A stretch of 64,000 nt of DNA from Eopsaltria australis (Eukaryota; Chordata; Aves; Passeriformes; Petroicidae), in contig JAVTVJ010000033.1 in assembly GCA_034509425.1 (NCBI GenBank), forward strand, positions 4,895,001 to 4,959,000, in the 5' to 3' direction. The notes under the pieces are model-generated. The model had not been told where the DNA came from, did no database searches, and saw only the letters and a program-made list of their open reading frames with translations. This document shows, in pieces, positions 39,194 through 51,600 of the stretch. The translations under genes were made by a program, and so were the position numbers. Within the stretch, counting starts at the first letter, position 1; every line of letters starts with the position of its first letter.

Positions 39194-39461
39194 TGTGCTG
39201 GTTTTGGCTGGGGTAGAATTCACTTTCTCCAGAGTAGCCAGTACAGGGCTATGAAGCAACAGCGTTGCTAAATGAAAGCAGGCTACTAAGTTAATTCCTT
39301 GTTTTTCTGAATATGAACATGTGGCTTTGGATTTACCTATGAGACTTTATGTCAGTCCGCAAGTTTTCTCATTTTCACTCTTCCAATTGTCCATCCTACC
39401 ATGCAGGGATGAGCGATTGTCTGCATGGGGCTGAGCTGCTGACTGGGCTTAAACCATGACA
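39194..39461 (+). mobile_element. Internally deleted solo LTR, avian ERVL-like
   Basis: The left end TGTGCTGGTTTTGGCTGGGG matches the start of a widespread bird LTR. The right part follows the same family's 3' end: AGTTTTCTCATTTTCACTCT near 39362, a GGGATGAGCG segment, then GACTGGGCTTAAACCATGACA-type sequence ending in ACA at 39461. As I remember it, the family LTR is several hundred bases longer. Here the sequence jumps from the GGGCTATG segment (about 39246) to the U5-proximal part, so most of U3 with the promoter appears deleted. The usual polyadenylation signal is not intact. Flanks GACCA and GACAG are a weak candidate for a target-site duplication. No internal viral sequence lies beside it. 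Confidence 0.75.
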
Positions 39462-42400
39462 GACAGCAAACAAGAACAATTAGGTTATCTTTAAAATACT
39501 TATATAGTTATTGCAGATTTCCCTATTGCAATTTAACCATGCATTAGGGTTTTTTATTGCATGCAGGGTTGACCATTACTAGAACATGGTGTTTGTCTTT
39601 ACATCAGGAAGAAAATTATTTGAGTGAGGTAGTTAAGAGAACAACAGAAGACAGCTTCAGGGTTCAAGAACTGTACCTGTGAGAATCTCAAAAACCCCAA
39701 ACAATAACATTTGATTGTATTAGAATTTTCTATTAGGAGATGCTTTACTCTGGCAGACACAAGCACACCAAAATTAAATGACTACTAAATTCAACATATC
39801 AAAATAAAAGCCATTAACATTATTTAAACAGCAAGCTTAATTATTAAAATAAAATTTTAAAATGTTCTGAGAGATTCACTTTAATTGATTATTTTTACAG
39901 CAAAAATATTTTCTTCTAAAGAGACATTTAAATTAAGGGGGCAATCAATAAGAGAAAACCCTCCAGCCTTTGTAATGAAGAATTGCATGTTAGATCATCA
40001 CATGGCCTCCCCAGTCTTTATAAATGAGGAAAAACATGAAATAACATCACTGATATGTTAGCAATTTTACTTGGTGAAATACTGAACTAGATGAAACCTA
40101 CATAATGTCTGTGCACAGGATCTACCTTCCTTAAGAGGTAATATTGATGCACAGGTGTCATTCCATTGTTTAAACAAGTTGAAGTTGACATTTCAGTCAA
40201 TATATGTAATGGCTTAATACTATTCTACAGAGTAATCTAATGAAAAGTAATTAGAGTTTTTGTTTCTGAGGTTGATTTCAGCATAAACATGTGTAAATAA
40301 TTTATACTGTGTAAAGAATATGAAATTATTTAATAATTTTATAGAAATGCATGACTTCATTAAGGAGTAAAAATGGTAGATTAAGTCTTATCACCCAGAG
40401 ATTCAAGATACAGCATTTCAAGAGAATATGTTTTATCTGCATGGGGAATCAGATGTAAAATTATATACCATGGAGATCAGCAAATACTAGGATGGAAGAC
40501 TGTCAATGGAAGTATTAGCTATCCAGGAGGATATGTTATATTTCATCAGTATCTACCTGTATATTTAAAAGAAAATCACAAGGTGATGATGTGCTAGGTA
40601 AGGAATAGTGATAGAGAGTGGAGTGTAGTGCTAATGTGCCATCACACAAATAAGAAAGAAAATCAAGACACAAATCATTGGGGATTGCTTATAATCTCAT
40701 TAAATATTTCCCCATGTGAAAATTACTATCCATTAGACTTCATGACCTTTGCAAACTTCATTTCAAGTAATTAAATTTTGCCCAAGTCAGACATCCCCAA
40801 ACTTAGGTTTGTCTGACAGGATAATCAATTACTCTATAGACTATCCAATGCCAAGTAGATGGGAATTAATTTTTTAAAAATAATCATATTATTAATAATT
40901 TCTAGAAAATTCCCACCCTTAATGGAACATTTCTGCTTCTTACAGAAACATTACAAAGGGTGGTTCAGTGTCTTTAGAATTTAGAAGTCAGTGAAATTAT
41001 ATTTAATTCAAACATAGTCTTTATTTAATATAATTTTAGATGTTACATCTAAAGTCACCTGGTGTAAACTACTTAAATGTCCTTAACTTCTAGCCTTTGG
41101 ATAAAACCCACACAGTTCCAGATGTAAACCACCACCTAACCTTTTAGAATTTATCCTCAGATCCACTTGTACCACTACCCTGACTACAAAGGAGGTTTAA
41201 ATGACTGTATATGATATAAATCTAAGACTCAGCTCTCCAGCCTCACATTCTGTGATGTGAGATGGTTCCTTGGTGAAAAAATGGGCACCGTTAAGGAAAC
41301 AGGTCAGAGAGAATTTCATACTTTAAAGTTTATGCACTTTGTTGAAGCCTCAGAAATGTCCTATAGACAATACGGCTTTTCATGCAGTGAAGGACTTTAT
41401 GTCACCAGAAGTCTGGACATACAGGGAACAAGTACATTCACTGAAAGCTGAGTCTAGCAAACCAAACTGGAAATACAGGAGACAGATGGAGAAGCAGTCC
41501 AGTGCTCTTTCAGGTCAAATTAAAAACTCATATCTTCCAATGCTGAATTTCCCTCTAGATAGTCACAAAATACCATTAATGATAAGATGGATGAAAGTCT
41601 GCAACTACTGAAAAAGAGCTAGCATCACAGAATACTTCAAATTTGACATTTATCCAAAAGACATCCATATGCACATCACAGTCTTACAAGAGATGATGCC
41701 TGAGAAACAAGTCCCTTGTTCCATGTTATTGTTAGCAAAAATTAGAAGACATAAAGTGGAAATTACTTTTACATATGCAATACTACATTTCTGACACTTA
41801 CTAGCTGGTGAACTATTAAAACATAAATAAACTATCTGAGGGTTAGAAGAAGAAGAGTCATCTATCAAACATATCAAAATATTATGTACTTTATGAAGAA
41901 GCAAGCAAGCCCAAAAAGAACTATTCTGAGATGTGCTTCAGTAGTATATGATGCTAAAACACACAACTGAAACAGTCTTGTGCATAACAGAAGTGCATAA
42001 ACAGCAAGGAAAAAGGTAAAAAAATAATCAGGAAAGACACGTTGGTATTAACAATTGCAGTAAAACCATGTAAGTTTCATCATATCTAAACTTCTGATGG
42101 TGAAAATAAACCTGTTTCTTGAATAAGCATTCACTTGAATGTCGGTCAGTGAAATCCAATAAATTAAGTTAATCCCTAGAAAAAACTATTTTTTTTAACA
42201 TAACTATCAGAAAAGTAGGTGGTTATAGTGTCTGGCTTTAGCAGAGTAATTATGTTATTACAAGAGTTACTCAAGAAACAGAAAACCTGATCCTCCTGGT
42301 CTGTACTGAAGCCCCCATCCTGAGGATAGAATATAAACATTCTCTATTCTTCCTATAGAAGTATCTTATAAAATCAATAATGCAGCATTCTTAGCCATGA

Positions 42401-45400
42401 AAATAAAGCAAATGAGGCAGCCTAACAGTACAAGCACAGACTGAGGTGAGAGAAGTTTCTGTCTCCAATACCTACACTCAAAGATGTTATCCAATGTTGC
42501 TCAAATGGAAAACAAAGAAAGAAAAAAATCTTGAAAGGATATCTCCCTTCTATGTGACTATTTCAACAGAAGACAAATAAGCCATGCTTTCTCTGGTGCT
42601 GCCTTCTTTAGAACCCAAAAACTTTTTTTTAGGTTAAAAGTCACTTTCTTATCATTGACACTGGATGAGAACACAACAATTAAATAAAGTGGTCATATGA
42701 TTTATTTTAATGGGCAAATGGTCATTCACTGTATGTGCTGTTCTGCACCTGTCACTGAAATAGCTCTACCCTCTAATCACAATTCTGTTCAATTCCCCAG
42801 CATACATTGGTGAAGTGTGCTGCAATCAGTTGCACATAGCGCTGGACACATGGTTTTCACCAGGACTCTGATAACAAATTATCCAGCTGAAACAAATCTA
42901 AATGGGCAAGAAGTCTATTTGCCAAGAAGACAACTATGCTGGCTAAATGAAGGAACAGAGGGAAACAGGACAAGATAATCTGGCACTAATTCTTTTAATA
43001 TACTGTAATGGACATTGTACTTGTTGAAAACCAGAAGCAGATTACTTGATACATAAAAGTCTTGTCATACAAATTAAAAGCAAGTTTTTAACTCATGGAG
43101 GTGATCCTTTTCCCTTCACAGGAACAAACAGAAAGCACTTTTTGCTGTATTTTTATGCATTTTTTTCTCTTTTGTTTTAATGTGGGTTCAAATGCATTTT
43201 ATTTTGGTGAATACCTGATGCAGTTTTTATTACTTAACAGGTACCTTTCATGCACAAACATAAATTAGTGTCTTAAATTTGGAAGCAGAAAAGAAAGATA
43301 GAAGCCTAATTTTTCTGAGAAAAATTTGTACTGGAGGTTTTACCATCTGGTAGTGCTTGATTATTGAAACTTTATTTTCATTGGTTAAGAAAAATAATAC
43401 CACTACATTCAAGAAAGCAGATAAAATGCTATTAACTCCAATATCTTTTCTAACAAAGTAATCTGTTGGAGTGATAATGGATAAAGTGTTCTCATTATAT
43501 TGTTTTTTACATTATTGTGGCTTCCCTGTTGGTCACATGAATCTCTAAACCTCACATGGTTAATTACAACTATAATATATGGTATGTGAATACTTGATTA
43601 ACTTCATACTATATTTAAGGCCGACCAAAAGGCAATTGAAGAATTCTATCACCAAACTTACAGGAAAGCCCAAAAATACTGCTTGCCATTTCTTTCATTT
43701 GGAAATGAGCTGCACAAGATTTCCAGAGCAAATCTACCATCTATTCAAGCCTTGAAAATTACAGTTTAATTTGAAAGACGATCAGCTAATTCTACAGGCA
43801 CAAGACAGGCACTAGAACTCGTCAAAAACTTATTGATGGGAAAGGTCTGAAGCTGTCGTGCTTTCACATGTATACCCCAATTTAGATTTTTAGTTACTTC
43901 TACTTGAAAAATTGGCTTTGACTCTCCACATGGCTTGAGGCATAGTTTCAATACTCCTTTTTTTTGTGTCAAAAACACCTGTCTTTTTACTTTAGTGCCA
44001 GAAGGGCTTAGCATCTTGTCAGTGAAGTAACATAGCCTGCACATTTATAGGTGTCACTCACTTTGCCATCTGTTTTTTAGGATAACAGTCACCACTATCA
44101 GCCAGCCCCTTCAGAGGCTCTAACATTCTTTGTGGATTAAGACTGAGATTTACAGTAAAAAACAGCCAGGGGTATCCTACCTCTTCAACTCATTCTATGT
44201 GTCCTTTAACCATAATTCTGTGAATACCTCATCCTCTACAACTACCCCCCATGCAAAATTTTTATCGGGAGCATCCTACTGCTTTTTTAAGTGTTACAGT
44301 AAATAACTGTCAAACAAATGTCTGCAATCTCTGCACGCTGCATGCATACAAACACCAGTTCTTGTGCCATGTCCAAACCTACCCCACAAGCAGCTTAATT
44401 CTAACCTCAAGAGACAGGACTAATGTCTCTAATAATACTAAATTGTTTTTTATTGATAAAGTTGTTAATCAGGCAATTTGGCTAAAGAATTATTAATAAA
44501 TACATATAGTATAAAAATCCAGGCTTAATTTATCTCTTAGTGACAAAAAGGGGGTTACTTTAAAGATTTTGGGGTTTAAATTTTCTTTCCCAGGAAGTAT
44601 AATTTGTTAGTCTGTAATTCTTATTAAAATAAATTAATATACAAATAAATAGTGCCACAGAGCACATGCCTCTGATCAACCAGTGCAGCCAAGAATTTTC
44701 CTATAGACATATAGGATTAAAGTCAGAAAAGAGAAAGATACTGATGCAGTGGTGACATCTCAATACTGCAGTGAGAAAATGTATAAGCTAATAGCTCTTA
44801 AGTTGGAGTAGGAGAAAGAAAAATATTTTCCCTTGGAATATCATTTAAAGCATGTTTAACTGTTTCCCCTAATCGGTAACTGCATAATCCTAAAATATGG
44901 GACAGTTTCAAGTCTTGCAACAGGACCAAATGGAAGAGGTATTACCAAGCAAGTACCCTTGTGTGATCTGATATCTATATTCTTCCACAAACTATATGAC
45001 CTTGACAATTCTTTGGCACATAAACACTGTTTTATACTTCCTCTGTTGTTAAGATATTAATTAAGAAGTATTTATGTCACCTATGGTTTGTCCTTGTCCT
45101 GGAAGGAGCACTTTATGAGTTCAATAACAAGGGATGGCCAAATGAATGCTACAAAAACATTTCTATATTAAAATCTTGGCAAGAGCTTTCTAATTGTAGT
45201 GTTTTGGTAGTAAAAAGCTTAATGTCTTCAGGTCTGAAGGAATACAATGAGAACAGATTACAAAGGTAAATTTTCTGAATTAGCTGAATATCTTCCTGAT
45301 AGTTATCTGAATGTATAAACCTCTCCAAATTACCTGGAATAACACACCCTCCTCTTATTCTAACTCATGCATCATAATATACCATTCATACCTTATTAGC

Positions 45401-45479
45401 ATCTTCATTACTTTCCTTAGAGCATGACATGTGTAAGGGTGGACAATGATCAGTGAGACTGCCCTGAGCAGCTATAAAG
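39462..45479. other. Unique AT-rich noncoding DNA
   Basis: No gene or further mobile element is recognised. Two overlapping plus-strand frames near 41257-41611 and a minus-strand frame at 44044-43766 are short, unsupported by splice signals that I can see, and have no known domain. Confidence 0.6.
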
Positions 45480-46460
45480 TTTCAGACGATTTCTCCTCCT
45501 TTCCTTTTATGAAGCAGGCAGACAGATGCAGCTGCTGAGCCACATTTCTGTGTAGCTGAGCTGCCTGTCTGCCAAGCCAGTTAGTTAGGGAATTTGAAAG
45601 CAACAGTAAACATGCTCATGTTGACAAAATGAATTTCTAAGCTAGAATATACTGTATGACTGAGAAAAAAATATTTTATACTAAATCTGAGTGCAGATTG
45701 AAGCTATTTAGCACCACCTTTTAGAAAATCTAGAGATAATTCTGCTCTCTCCCCTGTCACATTGCAGTGATTTGTTTCAGCTTCCTAAATGAAACCTTCT
45801 CATTTTTCCGATGGGAAACGGCAGATGCTGACCAGTCTTTTCCTCCTACACTGAACTCACTGGGGTGGGTTCTTCCTCTACTCCTCTTCACGCTAAATTT
45901 GCTGTGTTAGTTATTTATTGGTGAAGCCATGTCTCTGTCACAAAAGTAGCATATCTTAAAGAGTAGTGTAATCAATCATGTTAACGTGACATCGCCAGGA
46001 CTCTGCAATTACTGTTGTCTGCATGGAGACAAATTTTGGTTGTCATTAGATGATGGTTAAGTGGTGGTCTTGGCATTGAGTTGTAGCTGGCCAGTGCTTT
46101 TCCACTAGGCCCAATTTTCTTTCCATTTTTGAATTGGAAAAGAAGCTGCCTGAAATTCCTCAGCCAAGTCAGCTTGTTCACTACATTATGACATTTAGGC
46201 TGTGTGGGTGGAGGGGGTTGAGAATGGTACTGCCTTGTCATCACTGTAAAACATTTAAGTCTCTCACAGAGCAACACAGCAGTGTCAGCGCAGTGCTCTC
46301 ATTACTCCGGAAATACTACATGTGGCCATTAGTCTTCCCCCTTCAATAAGTGACAGCCAGTTAAGCTGTGCCCCCAACGTGCCTTAGCTGTTGGCAGCAT
46401 TGCCAAGTCAAACCTGCCTCCCACTTGAAAAGTAAACTGGAGATACCTACTGTCAACAGC
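45480..46460. promoter_or_regulatory. Possible conserved regulatory block with hairpin
   Basis: Nearly 1 kb of mixed-composition sequence stands out from AT-rich flanks. It includes an imperfect hairpin at 45517-45573, CAGCTG-type E-box cores, a TGACAG MEIS-type core near 46351, and the dyad TTGGCAGCATTGCCAA at 46391-46406, close to an NFI site but with one extra spacer base. No convincing coding frame crosses it. Vertebrate enhancers often look like this, but that is inference. Confidence 0.3.
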
Positions 46461-48089
46461 CACACTCTTTGGGTGTGAAAAGGGAAACACAACAAGGTTA
46501 TAGACTTGTTTGAAAATATCAAGTAATTAAGTTACAGGTAAGCAAGCAGCACTGGAAGAGTTGAGGAGAAGATTTTCACAGTATGTAGATGATACAGTGT
46601 TAAAATGATACAACGTCTGGAGTGCCATTTCACAGAGTTCCTCTTGTTATACCTTTTCTTCTTTTTGGTTAGTTTGTTTTCCAAGGTGTGGGAGGAGTTG
46701 TATACAATGGGACAGGTTTGAAATAAGAAGTTTTGTTATGAGAGCTACTTTTTTTCAACTGGACATATCAGAAGAGATTCGAAAGGTCAGCTAAAAAAAA
46801 CAGTTCTGTCTTCTGCTGGAAAAATCCAATTCAAATTGGACAAAAAGATTATTCTCTACTGTGAGTGACAAAGGAAATGCAAAGCTGAAGCTCCTCTGAT
46901 AAATGCTGTGGGGCAAATAGTTTACCAAAATAAATGGGCATAGCCTAACCAATGTTAAACAGAATCTCATTTTATTGATAGAGAAAGAGATTTGTGTGCC
47001 ATATCTGTACAAAAGATCCCCCAGGCAGCTGGTACTGAGATATGATCAGACAGGATCAAAGTTTTCCTATGTGTTAAATCAACATGAGATTTTAGATGTA
47101 AAAACTAAAAACTTTAGAGTGTTTGAAATAGTGGCTAAGAACTGTATTTCTACTATCTTGAACATAGAATCAAAAAGCTTGAAGCCAGATGAGAGTGAAA
47201 GCTTAATTTGTATTTATGCTGAAACTATTTTACAGTTTTTCCACATGAAACCAAGAGCTCATGGCTGTTAAATACCGGAGTGCTCATAAACTCCATCACT
47301 TCTTCCATTGTTCCATTTTTGAAAAATTCCTACATTCTTTTGATCAGTTCTCTCTAAATAAACAACTACTAATCATAACTGGAATGCTGAAAAGTATACA
47401 AGCTATTAAGATCTATATTTTGTAACAGTTTAATGAATTAAATTATCTTTTCAAAATTTCTTTACAAAATGAAAATTACATTTCTTTACAGCCTCTAAAA
47501 CAACAGGCTTAGTTTGTCAAATCAGGCAATCCAGTTAACTGCTCTATGATGAAATACCATTTTCAAATAAGACTTCTTTGGGTTATCCTGTCATTTAAAA
47601 ATACCATATGCAGCTTTTACTACTAAAGGTCAGGTAATAGCGTAGTTGAATTGAATAACAAGCAGGGATCAACATGATGGAAGTAGTCTGCTATCAAAAG
47701 ACTTCTGCTAAATGACAGATGGCTCGCAAGTTGCAAGGAGCCCGCTACTATGATACTTATTTTTTAAAAAATGGAAGAAAAAAAATAAAAACAACCAAAT
47801 CCCTAACTAACAGAAAGAAAATGTATGAACAAGATCCATGTATTAACATATCCATATTGGTCAGTCACCTGTGGGCATTTGACCTACTTCTGTGATGTCC
47901 TCCTACAGTGATACAAGCTTTTCTTCTTCTCAGCAGGTAGTAATCTTCCAGGAAGAACTGCTGAGAACTGCAGGTATCCCTACTTGCTGATCTCCCAAAT
48001 TGTTTTTGGTAATATGGGCATTTCTGCAGTGTATGTACCTTTTGCATGCTCTTAATTTTCGATTTTCTCCTGACAATCTAGAAACAATT
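46461..48089. other. Noncoding DNA, no recognised gene
   Basis: The 98-codon frame at 46975-47271 begins with TTG and is read here as chance. No mobile element is recognised before the CR1 at 48090. Confidence 0.55.
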
Positions 48090-48357
48090 TAGGAGAAGAG
48101 GAAATGGACTCCAGTTGTGCCAAGGGAAGTTTAGATTAAATATTAGGAAAAAATTTGTCATGGAAAGAGTTACCAAGCATTGAAACAGGCTGCTCAGAGA
48201 ACTAGTTGAGTCATCTACCCTGGAGGTATTTAAAAGACAAGTAGCTGTGGCACTCAGGACATGGTTTAGTGGTGGACTTCGCAGTGCTGGGTAAGTGTTT
48301 GGACTCAATTATCTTAAAGGGTTTTTCCAACATAAATGATTCTCTGATTCCATGATA
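48090..48357 (+). mobile_element. CR1 LINE 3' end, 5'-truncated
   Basis: This is the typical 3'-terminal segment of an avian CR1 in plus orientation. In order come CCAGTTGTGCCAAGGGAAGT (48110), TTTAGATTAAATATTAGGAA, AAGCATTGAAACAGGCTGCT (about 48175), CCTGGAGGTATTTAAAAGAC (about 48219), a TGGTTTAGTGGTGGACTT segment, and the ending ATGATTCTCTGATTCCATGA with degenerate copies of the 8-bp CR1 terminal repeat. CR1 retrotransposes through an encoded reverse transcriptase, but almost all copies are 5'-truncated like this one and inactive. No poly(A) tail is expected. Moderate divergence suggests middle age. Frames on the minus strand are incidental. Confidence 0.92.
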
Positions 48358-50739
48358 AGGTCTGAAACAAGGCAGCAGCTGCAATGGCAAGGTTCTATGC
48401 ACCTTCAATATGCAGCATGCTCAGCATTACTTTTGTATATTTTATAATCATATATTACAGGTCAATAGAAGCTTGAGAGAAGGACCCTTTTGAGCTTGAT
48501 GTTTGATTTATGTTACCTTACTCTGTGTTTCCCACTGAACTACCTATGAAAAGTCAAGAAATCCATATTATCATGAAGCTCAGGGATTCACTTGCTTATT
48601 TCTAGTTTCAGAGTGTGCTAATTTTAGTCCAGTATAAGCAGTTGTTCCCAGCAGACAATGTGCACCTCTATCCATTTTCAGCTGTATAGATGCATAAAAA
48701 GAATTATCCTACTTATTTAAAAACAAAATAAATAGGTTTTATATTCACAGTCTAATAAAGATCCCCAAACATTAGGGACAGATATTTCTCTGAAAATGTC
48801 CCTCTCAAAAATAACTTCATTACGTCTTTCTCTCTCTTTTCTCAAGTTTCTAAGAGAAATTAGAGTGTAAAATCCTTCTGAATTTGTAATTCAGGTTTTA
48901 AATAAGAAAGAAAACAAAGGCTTCATAATATAACCCAGTTGCTTCGAACTATATTTGTAGAGTAGGATGTTAAGAATGTTAGAAAACCCATCCTCTGTCA
49001 TGATAATAATTTCATATAGCACCACTGTAGGTCAAACATAAAAGAACAATATAAGTTTCAACCTCAAATACTCGTTGGGACTGATTAATGCAATTATACA
49101 CAGATTTCACTGCAACAAATTTCCATCTAAAGTCAAAATGAAGTTTACAATCACTCTAGACTCTGCACATATTAACACCTCATTGAATATTAATGAATTA
49201 CTCTTTGTGACCAATTGCTATGCAAACAATACTTGTGTCAGAATTTATAATTACATTTATTTTAAGATCAAATACATGAATATTAACATAAAAAAGTCTT
49301 TCACAATGAAGTGAGTAAATAATTTAAGACATATGTCACAGTATTACTAATCTAATGGTTTCATTACTGATTTTTCACAACTAGGTAACACTATTTTTTC
49401 ACTTTTATGTCTAACAATCACAAGAACTCAGTAATGTTCTAGAATTTTACCTCTATAAACTCCATTTGGATTTGGTTAGGAATCAACATAATTCATATTA
49501 GCTATATCATACATGATTCATCATTCTAATTTATCAGTTAAAAAAAGACTGATACTGAACATTTTTTTGACTACATTTTATATTACCAAGCCTAAGACGG
49601 TGTAATAGTCTTACACCTACCTAATAGTAGGTGGAAGTTCCATCATTGCTTGCATCATTTTCCCCACCATTATGAGCTTTTTTTAATTGTTAATGTGATG
49701 TTTACCAAAATAATTTGGAGATTGAAAAGCTGATGTCTTTGTACTTCCAATGCAGCCTTGGGAGAAAAGATACTTCTATAAAATCTCAATACTGAATAAG
49801 CCGTACTGGTTCTAAGAGTGCCTTATGAGATTTCAGTTCCCATTGCTTGAGTTACAGGATTGTTTAAATATGTTCCTAAAACACAGTGTGTCAAATAACA
49901 GAAATAAGAAAGTAATACTGTAAATACCATTTTTGTATGAGATGGGGGGTGAGTGGGGCTAATACAACTTAGACTTCTCTGTTGTTCTGTGAGGAAACCT
50001 GTATTAAATACGCGTGTTTTGATAAGCCCAGCTAAGGTAAAGAGAGAGAAATTATTTTCTTCTAACTTTCTTTTTTTGCAAGAACAAGCCATAGTAGAGG
50101 CAATTATAAGAAAGAGCAAATAGTTAAAAATACAAGGAAAGAATATTACCAGGAATAACACAAATGACACCCTTTTTAATATTTATTTATTCATACTATA
50201 TTTGAGACTATACCAACAGAGAGCTCTCAAACTTAACAGGAGAGTCATCAAGTATAGAAGCTTTTACTTATGACATACTTATGGTGTCTAGGTTATTATA
50301 TAGTTTTTCAAATGGAATCAATTCTGAGTCCACAGTAAAGTCAGGAGTGAATTTCACTACTATGAAGCAAATGGATATAATTAACTACAGTGTCAACCAC
50401 TCTAGAAGAAGGCAACAAGCCAGCAGAAGACAGAACAACGATGTGTTGTTTTCTACCTTCTGCCATAATGGTAATTGTTTCCTGGCGCTCAGTTTCGCCA
50501 CTTGCTTTCAAACAGATGTGTTGATCTCCAGTACAAGAAATCATTTTAAAAGCCACCAAATTCAGAAAATGTAATATATATTGCTATCACTGTGCACTGT
50601 TGCTGATGCAGCGGTGAGCTACTGTGAAACACCTACCACACGGAAAAGCATTCATGAGCTGTATTAACCACGTATCCTTGTCCAAAAAAAATTTACGATA
50701 GCTATCACTCTAATTTCACACCACTGCAACTTCATGATA
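48358..50739. other. Unique AT-rich noncoding DNA
   Basis: No gene is recognised. The 115-codon frame on the minus strand (50170-49823) opens with GTG and is AT-driven. A small 7-bp-arm inverted repeat lies at 49599-49617. Confidence 0.6.
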
Positions 50740-51600
50740 TTCTGAAATAGGAAAGCTTCATCTCCTGACTCTACAGAGCTGAGCTATTAGCCATGCATTA
50801 GAGGAGGGACTGGAAGTCCCACCAGCAACTTAATGCAGCCACTGTAGCCAGACCCATGCACTCAATGAAGCAATACTTTTCCTTTTGCTGTCAATCTTCA
50901 GTACCAGAGCAGCAGAGTTTTATGCTATCTTTCTTTTTTTCCCATTTCACAAGGGTATTTAAAATTTGATCACAACAATGGTTCAGTTCATATGCATATT
51001 ACAAACTGCTTTTGGGACTGCTCAGTGCAAAATGGGCGGATAATGTTACAGATTAACTTGACTTTGGAGTGTGAACTGTCAGCTATATCCTTTAGCAAGG
51101 GAAAAGATTTTAAACACTACCTGGAAAATTGGGAGGCCTAATCTTTTTGCTGTGCTAGCTTGCAGTATAATCCGAATAATGTGAATGTGCTTTCCATTTG
51201 ACTGAGGCAGGCATGCTGTTAAGTGATTTGAGCGATTTGCCTGGTATAATAACCAGTTTTTCTCTGTCTCTCTGGATGCCAGGAACTTCCTGAAAATCTT
51301 TGCCTATGGCTTGACACAGACTGCTGAGTAGCCACAAAACTGTTTGATAAAAGCACCAGTTTTATCCAGTATAAATCAATAGAATCCCGCTGCAATAGCT
51401 GTATTTGACTACAGCACTCAGCTGTTATCAAGTAGGGGACCTGTTCTGACTATTTTAACTTCAGAGTACATATCTTTTTCCCAGCTGGTCTTCAGCACAG
51501 CAGGAATGGCTGTGTTGTGTGCTCAGTGTTTTAGCCAAAGAACATTCAACATTCACAGTGCTCCACTGGCCTTGAGACAAAGATTAACCAAAAATGCATT
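50740..51600. promoter_or_regulatory. Possible conserved regulatory block
   Basis: This mixed-composition stretch is rich in transcription-factor cores. A SOX-type ACAATGG (50975-50981) lies 10 bp from the octamer-like ATGCATAT (50992-50999), the arrangement used in some neural and pluripotency enhancers. Also present are TAATCC (about 51171), a GATAA core and several E-boxes. Overlapping minus-strand frames near 51155-51431 have no domain character. Enhancer identity is inferred only from motif density. Confidence 0.3.

Noticed and set aside
46975..47271. 98-codon plus-strand open frame
   Set aside because: The start is TTG, codons are AT-driven, and no family resemblance or splice signals were seen.
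49823..50170. 115-codon minus-strand open frame with a hydrophobic N-terminus
   Set aside because: It starts with GTG and the hydrophobic run comes from T-rich DNA; there is no supporting signal.
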